Assembly (NCBI GenBank): GCA_903822005.1 | Contig: CAIJNL010000045.1 | Location: forward strand, 1 to 64,000 | Direction of reading: 5' to 3' | DNA from: an uncultured Nitrospiraceae bacterium | GTDB lineage: Bacteria > Nitrospirota > Thermodesulfovibrionia > Thermodesulfovibrionales > Dissulfurispiraceae | Length of the DNA: 64,000 nt | In this document: positions 56,314-63,076 of the stretch, piece by piece | How positions within the stretch are numbered: the first letter of the stretch is position 1 | Layout: each line of letters starts with the position of its first letter | Notes under the pieces: model-generated | Database searches by the model: none | The model's input: only the letters and a program-made list of their open reading frames with translations | Told to the model about the DNA's origin: nothing | Position numbers and translations under genes: made by a program

Positions 56314-57048
56314 ATGCAAGCAATAACAGTCAAGAGAGTCTTTATGATCATCATCGCCTTATTTTCCATCAGCGTGCTGGCAGGCTGTTCCGGTCTGGTA
56401 AAAAGACCCGCCGAAAGGTCGGGCTATTTGTACTATCCGACGGCATTGGTCCAGGCTGATCAGGCCCTTGCTGAAGCCCGCATGGCAGGCAAGGACAGGC
56501 AATGCCCGGCAGAATATAATGCGCTGAAGGACCAGGTGGACCAGGCCTATGAGGCCTACATGGTATGCCGTACTCAGGAAGCGATCGATATGGCTAATGA
56601 TGCAATCCCTAAAATCAAGGCCCTTTGTCCGGCGAGACCGAGCGCTGTGGTGAGGCCGGAACCGAAACCGGAACCGAGGGTCGTCGAAAAGCTGATCGTT
56701 CTCGAGGATGTGCATTTCGATCTGGACAAGTCGACCCTGACAAAAGATGCTCAGGCGATACTTAGAAGGAATATCCAGGTCATGAAGCAGAACCCGAATA
56801 TGAAAGTCATCATTCAGGGGCATACCTCTGCAATCGCCACCGTTGAATACAATCAGAAGCTGAGCGAAAGAAGAGCGGCATCTGTCAAGGCCTTCCTCAT
56901 GAAAGAAGGAGGAATTTCTCAGGACAGGCTGGCCACAATCGGATATGGTGAGACACAGCTGGAGAGGCCGGAGCCTAACGAAAGAGACGTGGAATCGCCG
57001 GCAGCAAAGATTAACAGAAGCGTTATCTTTAAAATCACGGTCAGGTAG
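56314..57048 (+). CDS. OmpA-family lipoprotein
   Basis: A 244-residue protein. The signal peptide ends in a lipobox (VLAGC, Cys 25). A helical middle part with three Cys leads to a Pro/Glu-rich linker and an OmpA peptidoglycan-binding domain (about 130-243; VHFDLDKSTLTKDAQAIL, IIQGHTSAIATVEYNQKLSERRA, GYGETQ). The usual Asp of the GHTD motif is replaced by Ser (GHTSAI). It should link outer membrane and cell wall. It belongs to sigma-54 unit 1. Confidence 0.92.
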   Translation: MQAITVKRVFMIIIALFSISVLAGCSGLVKRPAERSGYLYYPTALVQADQALAEARMAGKDRQCPAEYNALKDQVDQAYEAYMVCRTQEAIDMANDAIPKIKALCPARPSAVVRPEPKPEPRVVEKLIVLEDVHFDLDKSTLTKDAQAILRRNIQVMKQNPNMKVIIQGHTSAIATVEYNQKLSERRAASVKAFLMKEGGISQDRLATIGYGETQLERPEPNERDVESPAAKINRSVIFKITVR

Positions 57049-57153
57049 CCGCGCAGGGCCAAAGGGTCGGAAGATACACCCCATGAGTATATCCGTACCT
57101 TTGACCCTGGTAAATTATTAACCAGTAATGCGCAACATGAAAGGAGAAAAACT

Positions 57154-57345
57154 ATGCCGCTGATTCATTTAGTAATTATTTTGGTTGTCGTTGGGGTGAT
57201 CCTATGGGTAATTAATAACTATATACCGATGCAGTCTACCATAAAGAGGATTTTGAATGTGGTAGTGATCGTTTGCGTGATTATATGGTTATTGAGCGTT
57301 TTCGGGCTCATCGGAAACATCTCGGCAATTCATGTCGGAAAGTGA
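57154..57345 (+). CDS. Thivi_2564-type small membrane protein
   Basis: A 63-residue protein with two hydrophobic segments (about 4-20 and 33-54) around NNYIPMQSTIKRILN. This pattern matches the small membrane proteins named after Thivi_2564. AAAGGAGAAAA precedes the ATG. The function of the family is unknown. It is a unit 1 gene. Confidence 0.75.
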   Translation: MPLIHLVIILVVVGVILWVINNYIPMQSTIKRILNVVVIVCVIIWLLSVFGLIGNISAIHVGK

Positions 57346-57471
57346 AGAGACTGCTGACAGTCTGCCCTGAGTGAAAAGGAGCATGGTCATCTGTACATAA
57401 CCTGAAGTCAAATCCTTCAGGAAGATGGCCATAGCTCCCTTATTTCGATTTGTTGCTTCTTCTTCTGCGCT

Positions 57472-58743
57472 ATGAAAAACAAAAAAAACATTTCAGGCAA
57501 ATTTTATCATTTCTGGAAAATACTCGGCCCCGGACTCGTTACTGGTGCAAGCGACGACGACCCTTCGGGCATCGCAACTTATTCACAGGCAGGCGCTGCA
57601 TACGGACTTTCGACCCTCTGGACCGCGCTTATTACATTTCCACTCATGGCTTCCATTCAGGAAATGTGCGCAAGGATCGGCCTCGTTACCTCTCATGGAC
57701 TGGCAGGAACACTTAAGGCCCATTATTCAAGGCCCATTTTGTATTTAATGCTGCTGTTCAGTTTTCCGGCCATTGTAATGAACATTGGCGCCGACATTGC
57801 AGGAATGGGAGCAGTAGGAAATCTGTTGTTCCCCTCCATTCCGGCGGCATATTTCAGCATCGTCTTCACCCTTGTTCTTTTAGTCTCAATTATTTACCTG
57901 CCATATCAAAAGTTCGCAGCTGTTCTGAAATATCTCTGCGTCGTCCTCCTGGTCTATCTCATAGTTCCCTTTTTATATGAACAGGACTGGGCAAAGGTCC
58001 TGAAAGCCGCGTTTATCCCGACAATACAGTTCGACAAAGACTTTATCGGAATTCTGGTCGCCATTCTTGGAACCACCATTTCACCATATCTTTTCTTTTG
58101 GCAGACCACGATGGAAGTTGAAGCTATGAAACAGAAGAGAAAACATTTAGTGATAAACAAAAAAATAATAGGTGACATGCAGCAGGATGTCGATTTCGGA
58201 ACATTATTTTCGAATGTCGTCATGTTCTTTATCATCCTTACCACCGGGACGGTTTTATTTAATGCCGGCATTCATCGGATCGACACCGTTGAACAGGCTG
58301 CGCAGGCATTGAAACCATTGGCAGGAAATGCCGCATATATACTTTTTGCTGTTGGCGTCATCGGCACCGGCTTTCTGGCCATTCCCGTTTTGAGCGGCTC
58401 ACTTTCCTACATCATCACCGAAACCTTCGGCTGGAAACAGGGACTCGACAAAACATTTAACAAGGCAAAAGCATTTTATGTCATCATTGCCATTTCATTG
58501 ATCCTGGGGTTATCGCTGAATTACGTCGGGATCTCGCCAATTAAAGCACTCATTTACTCGGCCATTCTTTACGGACTGACCGCTCCCGTATTAATCGCCA
58601 TCATTCTTCACATTTCCAACAACAAAAAAATAATGGGCAAAAATACGAATGGCATGACTTCTAACATTCTCGGGTTTGCGACATTCCTTCTCATGACTAT
58701 TACCGCCGTGATTTTAGTTTACATGCAACTCACGGAAAAATAG
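57472..58743 (+). CDS. Nramp-related metal-transporter-like protein
   Basis: A 423-residue membrane protein with about 11 helices. The first helix has GASDDDPSGIATYSQAGA in place of the canonical DPGN, and helix 6 has GTTISPYLFFWQTTMEVEA without the MPHN motif of manganese Nramps. This marks the Nramp-related branch, whose substrates may include other divalent ions or magnesium. No clear ribosome site precedes the ATG. It is the last gene of unit 1, and module 2 follows directly. Confidence 0.88.
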   Translation: MKNKKNISGKFYHFWKILGPGLVTGASDDDPSGIATYSQAGAAYGLSTLWTALITFPLMASIQEMCARIGLVTSHGLAGTLKAHYSRPILYLMLLFSFPAIVMNIGADIAGMGAVGNLLFPSIPAAYFSIVFTLVLLVSIIYLPYQKFAAVLKYLCVVLLVYLIVPFLYEQDWAKVLKAAFIPTIQFDKDFIGILVAILGTTISPYLFFWQTTMEVEAMKQKRKHLVINKKIIGDMQQDVDFGTLFSNVVMFFIILTTGTVLFNAGIHRIDTVEQAAQALKPLAGNAAYILFAVGVIGTGFLAIPVLSGSLSYIITETFGWKQGLDKTFNKAKAFYVIIAISLILGLSLNYVGISPIKALIYSAILYGLTAPVLIAIILHISNNKKIMGKNTNGMTSNILGFATFLLMTITAVILVYMQLTEK

Positions 58744-58748
58744 ATTTC

Positions 58749-58795
58749 GCCGCCTTCTGATATATCAGGAGACTCCTGACATATCAGAAGGCGGC
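58749..58795. promoter_or_regulatory. Upstream activating site 2 within a 47-bp palindrome
   Basis: The central 31 bp (58757-58787) hold CTGATATATCAG, GAGACTC and CTGACATATCAG. In this copy GCCGCCTTC/GAAGGCGGC arms extend the symmetry to 47 bp. It lies just after the Nramp-related stop and 116 bp upstream of promoter 2, so the RNA copy could also act as a hairpin terminator of unit 1. Confidence 0.8.
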
Positions 58796-58840
58796 ATCTC
58801 TCATAGCGTCATCCAGGCAGCGCAATTCTCGCCAATACTT

Positions 58841-58852
58841 CAATGTTTTCAA
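58841..58852 (+). promoter_or_regulatory. CAATGTTTTCAA box 2
   Basis: The box is 35 bp upstream of the -24 element of promoter 2, with ATAGGTGCTTC after it, as in modules 1 and 3. Confidence 0.5.
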
Positions 58853-58887
58853 TATCATAGGTGCTTCAGTCCTGGTTACAATCCTCC

Positions 58888-58903
58888 TGGCACACATCCT
58901 GCT
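58888..58903 (+). promoter_or_regulatory. Sigma-54 promoter 2
   Basis: TGGCACACATCCTGCT is identical to promoter 1. The predicted start is near 58914, 96 bp before the DUF3309 gene. Confidence 0.85.
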
Positions 58904-59009
58904 CTTAAATAAAGCAACAGATATCAAAGCCTGTTCGCTTTTGATGCGATGAATGCTTAAAGAAAGCCTTGCATTTTTCGCCGGGCAAATAAGATACGGG
59001 AGGAAAAAC

Positions 59010-59162
59010 ATGTTCACAATACTGATCATCATTTTGGTGCTTGTGTTTGTAGGCGCGCTGCCCACCTGGCCACATAGCAAAAGCTGGGGTTACTTTCCGA
59101 GTGGCGGGTTAGGATTGGTACTTCTGATTCTGCTCGTACTGCTGCTCCTCGGGAGGATTTAA
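59010..59162 (+). CDS. DUF3309-family small membrane protein
   Basis: The ATG at 59010 follows GGGAGGAAAAAC. The 50-residue product (MFTILIIILVLVFVGALPTW then PHSKSWGYFPSGGLGLVLL) has two hydrophobic segments around a conserved Pro-Thr-Trp-Pro and Trp-Gly-Tyr turn, as in DUF3309. The function is unknown. It is the first gene of sigma-54 unit 2. Confidence 0.85.
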   Translation: MFTILIIILVLVFVGALPTWPHSKSWGYFPSGGLGLVLLILLVLLLLGRI

Positions 59163-59275
59163 GGGTATTGGAAATCACTATGCATTCATCTAAAGGGAGA
59201 GATGGAAGATTTAAGTGAAAACTTGACCACTTGCCCCTGACAAAGAACGGTCAAAACAGTAACAGGAGAAATAGT

Positions 59276-59344
59276 ATGCTTACGATTCAATTAGTGCTTG
59301 CTTTGGGTACCGTTTGGACGATACTGTGGTTCATTCATAGCTGA
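59276..59344 (+). CDS. 22-residue membrane microprotein
   Basis: The ATG at 59276 has AACAGGAGAA 5-10 bp upstream. The frame codes for one hydrophobic helix, MLTIQLVLALGTVWTILWF, ending IHS. It lies between two unit 2 genes. Its shape is like the other mini membrane proteins of this cluster, but it is too short for homology. Confidence 0.45.
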   Translation: MLTIQLVLALGTVWTILWFIHS

Positions 59345-59402
59345 ATACGGACGGGCAAGACCGGGTATGGATAGTAAAACGGCCGATGCAGTTTATAACC
59401 TC

Positions 59403-59423
59403 TTAGCGCCTTTCAGGCGCTAA
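59403..59423 (+). other. Hairpin before the Spy-like gene
   Basis: TTAGCGCCT and AGGCGCTAA form a perfect 9-bp stem with a 3-nt loop, 27 bp before the ATG at 59450. No T run follows, so it more likely affects mRNA stability or processing than termination. Confidence 0.45.
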
Positions 59424-59449
59424 AGATCAGACTTATAAGGAGACAGATC

Positions 59450-59932
59450 ATGAAACGAACAGATTCAAAAGTTGCTTTTCCGGCTGCACTCGTTATCGTG
59501 ATGGTGGTGTTTTTATCCGCTATCTTTTTCGCGAATGCAAATCCTTCTTTTGCAGCTGACGGCAAAAAGAAAGGGGACAGAGTATCTGCTGTCGCGTATA
59601 CTGAGTCCCAGATCAAACAGCTTCAGGGCGCACTGGTTATAACCAGTGACCAGGATGTGTTATGGAATAACCTTACCAAGGTGATGCGGGGAAATGCGAG
59701 CGACATGGACGCCCTGACCAAGGACAAGGCCGACTACAAGACTATGAACTCCGTAGAGAGCATGAAATTCCACAGGCAGATTACGGAGGCCCATTTGAAT
59801 CAGCTGAACAAGTTCATCCCGGCTTACGAGGCATTCTATGCCAGTTTGTCTGATGAACAGAAGCAGACTGCCGATACAATATTCCGGACAGGTAAACACA
59901 GCAGACATGCAAAAAACAAAATGAAGAAATAA
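59450..59932 (+). CDS. Spy/CpxP-like (LTXXQ-type) periplasmic protein
   Basis: A 160-residue protein with a signal peptide cut near SFAADG. The mature part is helical: AYTESQIKQLQGALVITSDQDVLW, VMRGNASDMDAL and FIPAYEAFYASLSDEQKQTADTIF. These follow the Spy/CpxP pattern, although its LTXXQ motif is degenerate. Spy-type proteins are ATP-independent periplasmic chaperones induced by envelope stress. It belongs to unit 2. Confidence 0.8.
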   Translation: MKRTDSKVAFPAALVIVMVVFLSAIFFANANPSFAADGKKKGDRVSAVAYTESQIKQLQGALVITSDQDVLWNNLTKVMRGNASDMDALTKDKADYKTMNSVESMKFHRQITEAHLNQLNKFIPAYEAFYASLSDEQKQTADTIFRTGKHSRHAKNKMKK

Positions 59933-60006
59933 CCGGTAATATTGTGCAACTACAGATTGACGCCAAACCGGCGCGATTGGAAACGATGCAGGAAAGGAGT
60001 AACTTC

Positions 60007-60285
60007 ATGAAAACATTAAGCACATGGAATTTCAGATCTGTAGCGGGCAAGATAATGATAGGGCTTGCGTTGGCCGCAACGATCGGCAGTATAGGGGTGG
60101 CGCCGGCCTTCGCAGATGACCGAAGGCATGACAACCGCCGCTACGAACACAGGGGGTATGACAGGGGATATGAACGCGACCGCCACTATTATCACCCCTA
60201 TGGCTACAGGGAACCAGTTTATGCCCCAATATATGCGCCGCCTCCGGCTCCGGGGTTTAGTATCTTTTTCCCATTTCGCCGGTAA
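60007..60285 (+). CDS. Small secreted Arg/Tyr/His-rich protein
   Basis: The ATG at 60007 has AAAGGAG upstream. The 92-residue product has a signal peptide (hydrophobic core about 15-33, then FADD) followed by a tail rich in Arg, Tyr, His and Asp (RYEHRGYDRGYERDRHYYHP) and a Pro-Ala end, YAPPPAPGF. It resembles short secreted proteins that often lie beside stress chaperones, but no function can be assigned. It is the last gene of unit 2. Confidence 0.7.
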   Translation: MKTLSTWNFRSVAGKIMIGLALAATIGSIGVAPAFADDRRHDNRRYEHRGYDRGYERDRHYYHPYGYREPVYAPIYAPPPAPGFSIFFPFRR

Positions 60286-60302
60286 TGTGATTGCTTAGCA
60301 AC

Positions 60303-60340
60303 AGCTGCCCAGAGTTCAAGATGTGTTGATCTGGGCAGCT
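60303..60340 (+). terminator. Hairpin terminator of unit 2
   Basis: AGCTGCCCAGA and TCTGGGCAGCT form a perfect 11-bp stem around a 16-nt loop, 18 bp after the 60007 gene. Only a short T run follows. Confidence 0.6.
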
Positions 60341-60503
60341 TTCACATGGAAATCAGGCTGTTTTCCTATGGGACGCAGTGTCATACGCAAGTGACTCGCC
60401 GTATTCCGCAGCTGAATGTTTTCCGTTTTCCCGAGAAATACCCTAAACTCAAATAAACCGACCCTCTTTCTTTCTGTGAAGAAGCGTCAGCATATAAAAA
60501 TAT

Positions 60504-60534
60504 CTGATATATCAGGAGACTCCTGACATATCAG
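60504..60534. promoter_or_regulatory. Upstream activating site 3 (31-bp double palindrome)
   Basis: The sequence CTGATATATCAG, GAGACTC, CTGACATATCAG is identical to copy 2 over all 31 bp. Its centre (60519) is 115 bp upstream of the -24 element of promoter 3. The flanking stretch from 60341 contains no gene. Confidence 0.82.
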
Positions 60535-60587
60535 AACAAGCCACCCTTAAAAGTAACATTCCCCCGACGGAGTTTTCCCTATTATGT

Positions 60588-60599
60588 CAATGTTTTCAA
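60588..60599 (+). promoter_or_regulatory. CAATGTTTTCAA box 3
   Basis: The box is 34 bp upstream of the -24 element of promoter 3 and is followed by ATTATAGGAGCTTCC, closely matching the corresponding part of module 2. Confidence 0.5.
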
Positions 60600-60633
60600 C
60601 ATTATAGGAGCTTCCGTTCGCGGTCACAAGTCC

Positions 60634-60649
60634 TGGCACGCATCCTGCT
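60634..60649 (+). promoter_or_regulatory. Sigma-54 promoter 3
   Basis: TGGCACGCATCCTGCT differs from promoters 1 and 2 at one position. The predicted start is near 60660, 82 bp before the first gene of unit 3. Confidence 0.85.
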
Positions 60650-60741
60650 TTTAAATACATAAACAAACAGGGTGGAAAGCTCCCTAAGGCGGGCCCGAAT
60701 AAATGACCTTGATACTGAACATGCAAAAGGTGAGAGGAGAA

Positions 60742-60933
60742 ATGCAAATGGCAACAATGGTAATTCATTGGAAAGATAAGGACATACCTAATATGGAAGT
60801 CAAGAATGCGACTTATAAAGGCGGAGATGGTTCAATAATCAAAATATCTTCGGGGGACAAAGAGTATTGGTTTAACTGGCAGGAGTGCTGGTTCCTGGAA
60901 TCCATTCCAACCCCCTTAAAGACACAGCAATAA
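60742..60933 (+). CDS. Small protein of unknown function (63 aa)
   Basis: The ATG at 60742 has GAGAGGAGAA upstream. The product starts MQMATMVIHWKDKDIPN and contains YKGGDGSIIKISSGDKEYWF and NWQECWFLESIP. It looks like a compact beta-rich soluble protein with five Trp residues. It is the first gene of sigma-54 unit 3. No family is recognised. Confidence 0.6.
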   Translation: MQMATMVIHWKDKDIPNMEVKNATYKGGDGSIIKISSGDKEYWFNWQECWFLESIPTPLKTQQ

Positions 60934-61016
60934 TGGACCCGGACACCAAACCCATGAATGATGTAAACAACGCAAAGAACATAAAGAAGCAGATAACCAT
61001 CAAAGAGTCCAAATAG
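60933..61016 (+). CDS. Possible 27-residue microprotein
   Basis: The ATG overlaps the stop of the 60742 gene as TAATG, suggesting translational coupling. The product starts MDPDTKPMNDVNNAK and ends IKESK; it is polar and Lys-rich. There is no independent ribosome site, so this is a weak call. Confidence 0.25.
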   Translation: MDPDTKPMNDVNNAKNIKKQITIKESK

Positions 61017-61021
61017 ACTCT
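61004..61021 (+). other. AGAGTC/GACTCT hairpin A
   Basis: A 6-bp stem with a 6-nt loop lies between unit 3 genes. A similar hairpin is present at 61479-61494. Confidence 0.35.
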
Positions 61022-61090
61022 GGATCGCTGACGGCCAATGCGATTTTCGCAGACCCTCAGAGACACTAAAGCGTACTCAAGGAGGATGTT

Positions 61091-61237
61091 ATGTTGTGGA
61101 CAATTGCCGTGATACTGATAGCCCTGTGGCTCCTCGGATTGGTAAGCAGCTATACGATGGGAGGGTTCATTCATGTCCTGCTCGTCATTGCCATTGTCGT
61201 GGTGTTGATTAACGTAATTTCGGGACGACGAGCCTAG
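61091..61237 (+). CDS. lmo0937-family small membrane protein
   Basis: A 48-residue protein (MLWTIAVILIALWLLGLVSS then YTMGGFIHVLLVIAIVVVLI, ending SGRRA). The two membrane segments separated by SYTMGGFIH are diagnostic for this family. AAGGAGGATGTT precedes the ATG. It is an intact relative of the broken copy at 56059. The function of the family is unknown; it is part of unit 3. Confidence 0.85.
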   Translation: MLWTIAVILIALWLLGLVSSYTMGGFIHVLLVIAIVVVLINVISGRRA

Positions 61238-61300
61238 CAGCAAGCGGGCGGTCATCATTTCCCGCAAGCTTGGTAACAATAACATGAAGGAGGAAAGAAA

Positions 61301-61450
61301 ATGATAAAAAAAATTGTTGGGGCATTGCTTTTGGCATTGCTCCTTTTAATATCTATCCAAACTATCGCAAATGCTCAAGTTGACGTCAGGATTTCTCTGC
61401 CGCAATCCCATCAGGAGCAGCAACATGTAAACCCTGAAAGAGGGAAGTAG
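61301..61450 (+). CDS. Short secreted peptide (49 aa)
   Basis: The ATG at 61301 has AAGGAGGAAAG upstream. A signal peptide (about 5-25, ending IANAQ) leads to a mature part of only about 25 residues starting VDVRISLPQSHQEQQ. VDVRISLP resembles VNVQVNLP in the 55056 protein at the same place after the signal, so the two may share a short targeting or binding motif. It is in unit 3. Confidence 0.55.
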   Translation: MIKKIVGALLLALLLLISIQTIANAQVDVRISLPQSHQEQQHVNPERGK

Positions 61451-61478
61451 CCTGGAGAATAACTGGATGATTAACATA

Positions 61479-61494
61479 GAGTCTTTTTAGACTC
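61479..61494 (+). other. GAGTCT/AGACTC hairpin B
   Basis: A 6-bp stem around TTTT follows the 61301 gene. With hairpin A it shares GAGTC-N4/5-TAGACTC and a following TGATC/GGATC-like stretch. Confidence 0.35.
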
Positions 61495-61656
61495 CTGATC
61501 TTTGCCGGCTCAAGCTCAAGGTGCGCGAAACGGCAAAGAGCTTAACGCAAACTTGTTGAAGGACAACATGTTATGGGAAACAAAATAAAAACATATCGCT
61601 TTGCAAATGGCGCTGTTATATCTATGTCAATAATGACGAATGAATGGGGGAACACA

Positions 61657-61878
61657 ATGAAAACATATACATTGACAGGCATCATCCTTATCGTAATCGG
61701 CATCATCGCGCTCGCGTATCACGGCTTCACCTACACGACAACCGAGAAAGTCGTTGATATCGGTCCTATCCAGATTAACTCCGAAAAGACCAAAACGATT
61801 CCGCTGCCGCCGATAGTTGGTGGAATTGCGCTCGCAGGCGGCATTATATTGCTTGTCATGGGAAACAAAAAAGGTTAA
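61657..61878 (+). CDS. DUF3185-like small membrane protein
   Basis: The ATG at 61657 has GGGGGAACAC upstream. The 73-residue product has a first helix (TLTGIILIVIGIIALAY), a polar loop (TTTEKVVDIGPIQINSEKTK) and a second helix (VGGIALAGGIILLVMG). Both ends and the loop match DUF3185-like proteins. The ATG at 61573 would add a tail with no homology. It belongs to unit 3. Confidence 0.75.
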   Translation: MKTYTLTGIILIVIGIIALAYHGFTYTTTEKVVDIGPIQINSEKTKTIPLPPIVGGIALAGGIILLVMGNKKG

Positions 61879-61916
61879 TGAAAGGCACTATATTTCAACC
61901 GCAAAAGGAGGATGAA

Positions 61917-63050
61917 ATGACCGTGCTGAAGCGTATCCCCACCTGTGTCATTCTTACCGTTAACCTATTGGCCTTATCACTTTGCCTCATGCTCCTTTTA
62001 CCGTCTTCCCCTGCATTGGCCGCTGACAGGGTCAGCGATGAATACCTGACAGGTTATGTTGCCTCAATACTTGAGCGTGACCTGCATTGGGAGCGAAACA
62101 GCTATACTTTAAAGATCGTCAACGGGGTCGCCACTGTTACACTGTTTAAGGATGATCCGCTGCGCCGGGAAGCTGCCGACAAGCAGCTGCGCACGATTGA
62201 TGGACTGCAAAAAGTATCGATTAGGGTGAAGCCTGCAGACACTGCAAAGCCCGGGGCGATTAGCAGGGTTACCGGAATAACAGGTGAAACAGAAGGCTTC
62301 CCAACCGGCGACCTGTTCCGGCCACTCCTCGCCGATCCGAAACAGCCGCAATTTTTTGTCACTATGGGCCGCTTCTCGACTCCGGGCATACGATACACCA
62401 TGGCGTCAGTCGGTTTCGGGGAGACCTTCGGCCTGTACAGATTCTTCGGGAGCCGTGAGGGTGACGGCCTGCAATTGAGCGTGGAAGGCGCCCTGTTTGC
62501 ACAGTTCAACATGAGCACCCCTTCCCACGATCTCATCAACGCGGATTACACCATCGGCATTCCTGTCACTTACCGGCATGGCGACGATTCTCTCCGCTTC
62601 CGCGTTTATCACCAGAGCTCTCACCTGGGAGATGAATTCCTCCTGAGTGGTACTGCTCCAAAACGGGTCAATCTCAGCTACGAAGCCCTTGAGCTCATAT
62701 ATTCCCGCGAATGGCGCGGATTACGTGTTTACGGAGGCGGTGAGTATCTGATACATAAAGAGCCGGCTGAGCTAAGGCCGATGATCGCTCATTGGGGGGT
62801 CGAATATCGATACAGTGACCCGATTCTTTTAGGCGGCAGGCCCATTGCCGGGGTGGACATGAAGAGCCTGCAGGAGCATAAGTGGGCCATCGATATCAGC
62901 GCCAAGGCCGGCCTTGAGTTCGGGAGTCCCAGCCTCGGGCATCGCAGCCTGCGCATTATGGCCGAATGGTACAAAGGGTTTGATCCACGCGGACAATTTT
63001 ACAATAGAAAAGTTGAATATTATGGTTTGGGTGTCTCTCTCGGATTCTGA
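61917..63050 (+). CDS. DUF1207-family protein with a BON-like N-terminus
   Basis: The ATG at 61917 has AAAAGGAGGATG upstream and gives 377 residues with a signal peptide cut near ALAADR. A short BON-like domain (about 35-105; LKIVNGVATVTLFKDDPLRREAADKQLRTI) precedes a beta-rich part (about 140-377) typical of DUF1207 with RFSTPGIRYTMASVGFGETF and GGEYLIHKEPAELRP. It is probably an outer-membrane beta-barrel-like protein; the function is unknown. It is a unit 3 gene. Confidence 0.8.
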   Translation: MTVLKRIPTCVILTVNLLALSLCLMLLLPSSPALAADRVSDEYLTGYVASILERDLHWERNSYTLKIVNGVATVTLFKDDPLRREAADKQLRTIDGLQKVSIRVKPADTAKPGAISRVTGITGETEGFPTGDLFRPLLADPKQPQFFVTMGRFSTPGIRYTMASVGFGETFGLYRFFGSREGDGLQLSVEGALFAQFNMSTPSHDLINADYTIGIPVTYRHGDDSLRFRVYHQSSHLGDEFLLSGTAPKRVNLSYEALELIYSREWRGLRVYGGGEYLIHKEPAELRPMIAHWGVEYRYSDPILLGGRPIAGVDMKSLQEHKWAIDISAKAGLEFGSPSLGHRSLRIMAEWYKGFDPRGQFYNRKVEYYGLGVSLGF

Positions 63051-63076
63051 CAGGGTCTGTCAGAAAGGTGTTATCG

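Noticed and set aside
57061-57117. Possible terminator after the OmpA gene
   Set aside because: Only a 6-bp GGGTC/GACCC-type pairing with a long loop and no T run.
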